Source of the DNA: Thraustochytrium sp. TN22
Lineage: Eukaryota > Sar > Bigyra > Thraustochytrida > Thraustochytriidae
DNA length: 64,000 nucleotides
Assembly: GCA_013306675.1 (NCBI GenBank)
Contig: JABLUY010000214.1
Location: 1-64,000 of the forward strand
Reading direction: 5' to 3'
Of the stretch, positions 60,076-64,000 are shown in pieces (within the stretch, counting starts at the first letter, position 1; every line of letters starts with the position of its first letter). The notes under the pieces are model-generated. The model searched no databases, was not told the origin of the DNA, and saw only the letters and a list, made by a program, of their open reading frames with translations. A program made the position numbers and the translations under genes.

Positions 60076-60267
60076 TCAGCAGGTGCGCGCCTTCTTCAGG
60101 TGCGCGTCGGCAGAGTCCGTCGTCGCAGGCGCCTCAGCATGCGAGGTGTGCGGGCAGACAGCGCCGGCAGGGTCTGCCTCGGATGCACTTGTCGTGAGCA
60201 CCGCAGGTTGCCCCACTGCGTCCGCGCCAGCATTGGCAGGTGCGGAACCACCAGGAGTCGGAGCATC

Positions 60268-60298
<31 letters not shown>

Positions 60299-60401
60299 GA
60301 GTCGCCTTGCGTGGCGGCTTGCGACTTTGTGTCCACCACGAGTCGCAAGCTCTTGGCTTTGCGCTTGTTCCTACGGCTCTGCGGAGACAGTGCACTGCGA
60401 T

Positions 60402-60432
<31 letters not shown>

Positions 60433-63400
60433 GTCCACATCAGCGGCATCCTCGTCCGCACCATAGGGAACCAGACCGTGGCGCGGCATATGGCGAAAGC
60501 CGGCCTCGTGCTGCTGGTCGCGCTGCTGCTGCTGCTGCTGCAGCTGCTGCTGCTGCTGCTGCTGCTGCTGCGCGACCGCAGCGTCCTCGGCGGCGCCGGA
60601 CGGTGCACGGCCCACGTCGGCGTCAATCAGGTCATCCTGCTCAAGCCCGCGCTGTTGCTCAAAGTAGACCTCCTCGTCGTGCGAGGGTTGGCGGCCATGC
60701 TCGCCAAATGGGCGGAAGTCAAACTGGACCGGGCCGGCGCCGCCCGTGGTCGCCGCATTGCTGGCGGCGTTGCCGGCATCGATGTCACCGCTGTCGGCAG
60801 CGGCGTTGCTGCCGGCAGCGGCGCCGTCGATCGTAAGGAGCGAGGGGCGTCCCTGGCGCTGGAAGCGCGCCTGGCCCGAGGCGTCACCACCGTCGGACCT
60901 GATCTGGTCGTAGGTCTCCTTGAGGCGGGAGTAGGTGTCGACATAGTCGATCGAGCTGAGCTTGGCGCCAAATGTCTCCACAATGTAGCGGATGAGCAGG
61001 CGAATCTTCTCCATACGAACAAACTCGAGCAGCTCGATGATGGCGGAGTTGATGAGGTTGTTGCGCGGACCGTTGCTGGTGAACACCTCAAAGATGGGCG
61101 CGAAGAGGTTGAGCTTGACAATGTGGCGGTTGTAAAAGTCATCCTTGAGACCGACGCAGGTGCGCGCGAAGCGGATGGCGCCCAGCACAAGATGCTTGTC
61201 GCGCGAGTACAGCAGGCGCAGCACCTTGGTGATGATCTCACGGTTCAGCACAAAGTACTTGATGCGGTAGCCATGGGTTTGCACGCAAAAGGAGAGCAGC
61301 TCCGTGATGTGATGCTGCGCGACGCGTGCCGTCTCGGCAGCCTTGCGCTCGAGGCGCCGATCTGCGGCGGTCCGCGGCGCCGAGGTGGTGTGCGCGTCCA
61401 GCGGGCCGCTGCACATAACCAGCTTGTAGCCCTGCGGTGTGGACGTGAAGGGCGCGGCGGCCGCGGGCGCTGACGGGCCGGCGGTGGCGGGGGGCACCGC
61501 GGCCTGGGCTGCGGCGCCCACCGCGGCGGCGGAGTTCTGGCGCTGTACGCGCACCATTTCGAGCGGCAGCACGAGCCACGCAATGTAGTGCTCGTAAAAG
61601 AGCGTGAGGAAGCTCTCCTTCTCGGCGGCCTCCATGGTCTCCGGGTCGAGAAGCATCCGCAAAATCTCCATGGCCTGCGCCTGCATGCCGGCCTCTGGAT
61701 CGAAGACGAGGCGCTTGAGTAGCTGCGCCATGAGGCTGAGCGGGGGGCGGGACCCGCCGTGCGGCGGCGCCTCGGGCTGCGCGAAGAGATCCATCTGGCG
61801 CTGCAGCTTGAGGCGCACCGGCGTGTGCGGGTCCTCAAGAAGGCGATTGAGCACGTCGGCAGCGCGCACGCGCGGCGACTGCGGCTGCGCCTTCTCCATG
61901 AGGATGAAGGAGCGCAGCTGCGTCGGATCGTGGTCCAGCGCCAACTTGAGGATGTCGCCGATGTTGAGGCGCTCCTGCACGGTCGACCTCGGGTCGCCGA
62001 GGATGCGCTCGAAGATGCCGAAGAAGTTCTCGCCCTTCTTCATGAGCGAGCGGTAGAAAGCGTTGCGCGCCGGGACCTGCATCTTCTTGGCCAGCGAGCA
62101 CAGCTCCTGTAAGCAGCCCACCGCGTCGTTGCGCGTCTCGATGGGCGTCGACTCGGAACGCAGCAGGCCAAAGATGTTGTGCAGGTAGTGCGAGTCGGTG
62201 TGAAGCGCACTGGCAATCTTGATGCCGTTCATCACATCCATGTCGGAGATGATGCCTGTGGTGGCCTCGTCAAGCGCGCGCGGCATGACGGCGTCGCGAA
62301 GGAACCGGATGCGAAAGCTCTGGTGCACCTTGCGCAGGGTCTCCGGGTCCTCGATCGGAACCACCATCTTGTGCTGCACGTGCTTCCGAAGGAACTCGCG
62401 GTGCTTGGGCCTGGTGACAACGTCCGGGTCGTACTCGAGAACGCCCACGATGTCCTCGAAGTACTCGTCCGAAAGAATTTCCTCCAAAAATATGGGCTCA
62501 TTGAAGAGAACCAGCGATCGCACGATCAGATACAGCGTGTGCAGCCCGTGCGTGTCCCCGACGCTCTCGCACTCGTGGAAGACGTCCAGCAGAGCGCGCA
62601 GGTAGGTGATCTGGTCCGGCCCGCGCTCCGCCTCATTTCCGCTGCGGTCGTCCTCCGCGCCACTCCCCTGGCTGCTGTGGCTGCCGCTCGTTCGTGAGTC
62701 TGCCTCTTCCTCAGAGCGATGCGCACCATGCTCCCTGTCCAGGTCCACAGATGTGGGTGTGGTGCCGCTGCTACTACCGCTCCCCGTGCTGTCGCCGCAA
62801 CGTGCTTCCTTGTCCTCCCCGCGTAGTGATGCGCCTCCGCCGCCACCGCCTCCTGCGCTTGCTCCTGCGCTTGCTCCTGCGCTTGCTCCTGCGCTTGCTC
62901 CTGCCGCTGCAGCAGGGGCGGGAGCGGCATCCGCGTCACTTGTGCCGCCGGCACAGCTGGCGCTGCTGTTGTTGCTGTTTTGCGCCGCGCCGGCATCATC
63001 CGCACCGCTGCGCGCGTCCACCTCCATGGCGTCGCCACCGCTCGCGTCGCGGGCACGCTTCTTGGACGCATCCGCGGCAGTGGCAGCAGTGGCGGCGAGC
63101 TCGTTGCCATCAGCGCCCGAGGAGGATGCGGCAGAGGTCTCGCCCTCCTCGGGCGTGACAGGCGCCGTGTTGTGCTTCTTGAGCTTGCGTCTGCCGCGGC
63201 GGGACTTCTTGCCGCGGCGCTTGTCCCGTCGTCGCGGCGTGTAAGGGCCGAGGATGGCACTTAGGTACCGCTCGCGCAGCACTGGATTCGGGACGTTAAG
63301 CGCCTCGGCGAGGCGGTCAAGGTTCTCGCGCGCCGGCTCGGGCAGGTCGATATCCTCGGCACTCAGCGACAGCCCATCGCGAGACTCCGAGTCGGACGAC

Positions 63401-64000
63401 CGGTACATGCTTGCCGCGCCGCCGCTCGCGCCGCCGTCGGCCGCGTCGCCGCGCGCCGTACCGTGAAAGTCTGCCGACACGCGGCCCTGGATGGAGCAGA
63501 GCTGCTCCCAGATGAATTCGCAGCCACGCTGCTCCTCGAACGAGATGGCCAGCTCCATGTTGGTCGACGGCTCGCTCCAAGTGATAATCATCTTGCCCTG
63601 CGGCTGGTACACGTCCTCGGCGACGATGGCGGACTCCAGAATGATCTTGCCGGGCGTCTGGTTCTCGTGGTCCGCCGTCACCTGGATGGCATTCCCGTTG
63701 ATGCGCCGCAGGTACTTAATCTCCACCATGCCGGTGCCTTCGTCGATCCAGCGCGACTCGTTGTCCAGTCGGTACACCTTGACGCGCCAGCGTTTCTTGG
63801 GCTGCACCGCGCGCTCCTCCGGGCACGCGCCGCCGTCCGCAGCGCTGTCGCTGTTGTTGTCACTGTTTCCTTCGGGGCTCCGCGGCCGGTCGGCCGCCTT
63901 GCCAGCCTCGGCCGTCGCCCCCTGGGACGAGGAAGCGGCCTGGCCGTCCGACTCGACCTTGCTCGTGGTCCCGTGCTGCTCGTGCTGCTCGGAGGCCGCA
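60076..64000 (-). CDS. PPP4R3: PP4 regulatory subunit 3 (SMEK/Psy2/falafel), 5' end beyond the window
   Basis: PP4R3 targets the PP4 phosphatase to substrates in DNA-damage, mitotic and nutrient signalling. The frame is open from 60076 to the right edge with no ATG, so the start lies outside; at least 1307 residues are present. An acidic, Ser/Ala-rich lead is followed by the N-terminal PH/EVH1-like domain: RWRVKVYRLDNESRWIDEGT, KIILESAIVAEDVYQ and MIITWSEP, then ELAISFEEQRGCEFIWEQLC. The central SMK-1 and armadillo region includes YRIKYFVLNREIITKVLRLL, YSRDKHLVLGAIRFARTCVG and NGPRNNLINSAIIELLEFVR, all close to animal SMEK. A Gly/Ala-Ser insert with four GASA-type repeats (near 62855-62905) and Gln runs from CTG repeats (60273-60298, 60521-60570) are lineage-specific. 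The C-terminus carries basic and acidic patches near 60360-60440. Confidence 0.95.

Overview
The window looks like nuclear DNA of a GC-rich, intron-poor, flagellated microbial eukaryote. The proteins are eukaryote-specific: presenilin, UFD1, COP9 subunit 8, BOP1, PP4 regulatory subunit 3, myotubularin, CEP76 and a PIH1 dynein-assembly factor. Genes are packed 50 to 1200 bp apart, only two introns are clear (69 and 135 bp, both GT-AG), and CAG/CTG tracts run through many genes. CEP76 plus a PIH1 protein point to centrioles and motile cilia. A stramenopile, most likely a thraustochytrid (Labyrinthulea), is my inference from style alone. No prokaryotic operon, CRISPR array, tRNA, rRNA, retroelement or viral element was seen.

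Layout, left part (0-21 kb): presenilin (+) and a CSC1/OSCA/TMEM63 channel (+) converge on a large AGC-type kinase (-). Next come a Golgi-type sulfotransferase of the WSCD kind (-), an acidic-tailed protein of unknown function (-) and the DIM1 rRNA dimethyltransferase (-). A membrane acyltransferase-3 protein (+) converges on CEP76 (-). Middle part (21-43 kb): after a 3.9 kb gene-poor GC-repeat stretch come a KIX-domain protein (+), a lysine-rich protein with a UAP56-binding motif (-), UFD1 (+), a polyQ protein with two RFLV motifs (-), a PIH1/CS protein (+), an EF-hand protein with one intron (+), a Gfo/Idh/MocA dehydrogenase (+), a possible decayed gene (-), CSN8 (+) and BOP1 (-). Right part (43-64 kb): after another 2.9 kb gene-poor stretch come a small unknown protein (+), a probable domesticated Tc1/mariner-like transposase (-), a SYLF-domain protein (+), a myotubularin-like phosphatase (-), a coiled-coil protein (+), a membrane-associated progesterone-receptor/cytochrome-b5-like protein (-), a RanBP2-zinc-finger/LRR protein with one intron (+) and the 5'-truncated PP4R3/SMEK gene (-).

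From about 16 kb rightward genes mostly alternate in strand, so most gaps are either shared upstream regions (divergent) or shared 3' ends (convergent). Genes are individually controlled. They group by theme rather than as operons: ribosome biogenesis (DIM1, BOP1), ubiquitin and proteostasis (UFD1, CSN8), cilium and centriole (CEP76, PIH1), and membrane and phosphoinositide biology (presenilin, CSC1, myotubularin, SYLF).

The points most worth following are the transposase-derived gene, whose middle catalytic acid appears replaced; the spliced RanBP2-finger/LRR fusion; the polyQ protein with two SPAK/OSR1-type docking motifs; the UAP56-motif/histone-H1-like protein; the in-frame duplication across the presenilin stop codon; and the habit of placing microsatellites in the leaders just upstream of start codons.
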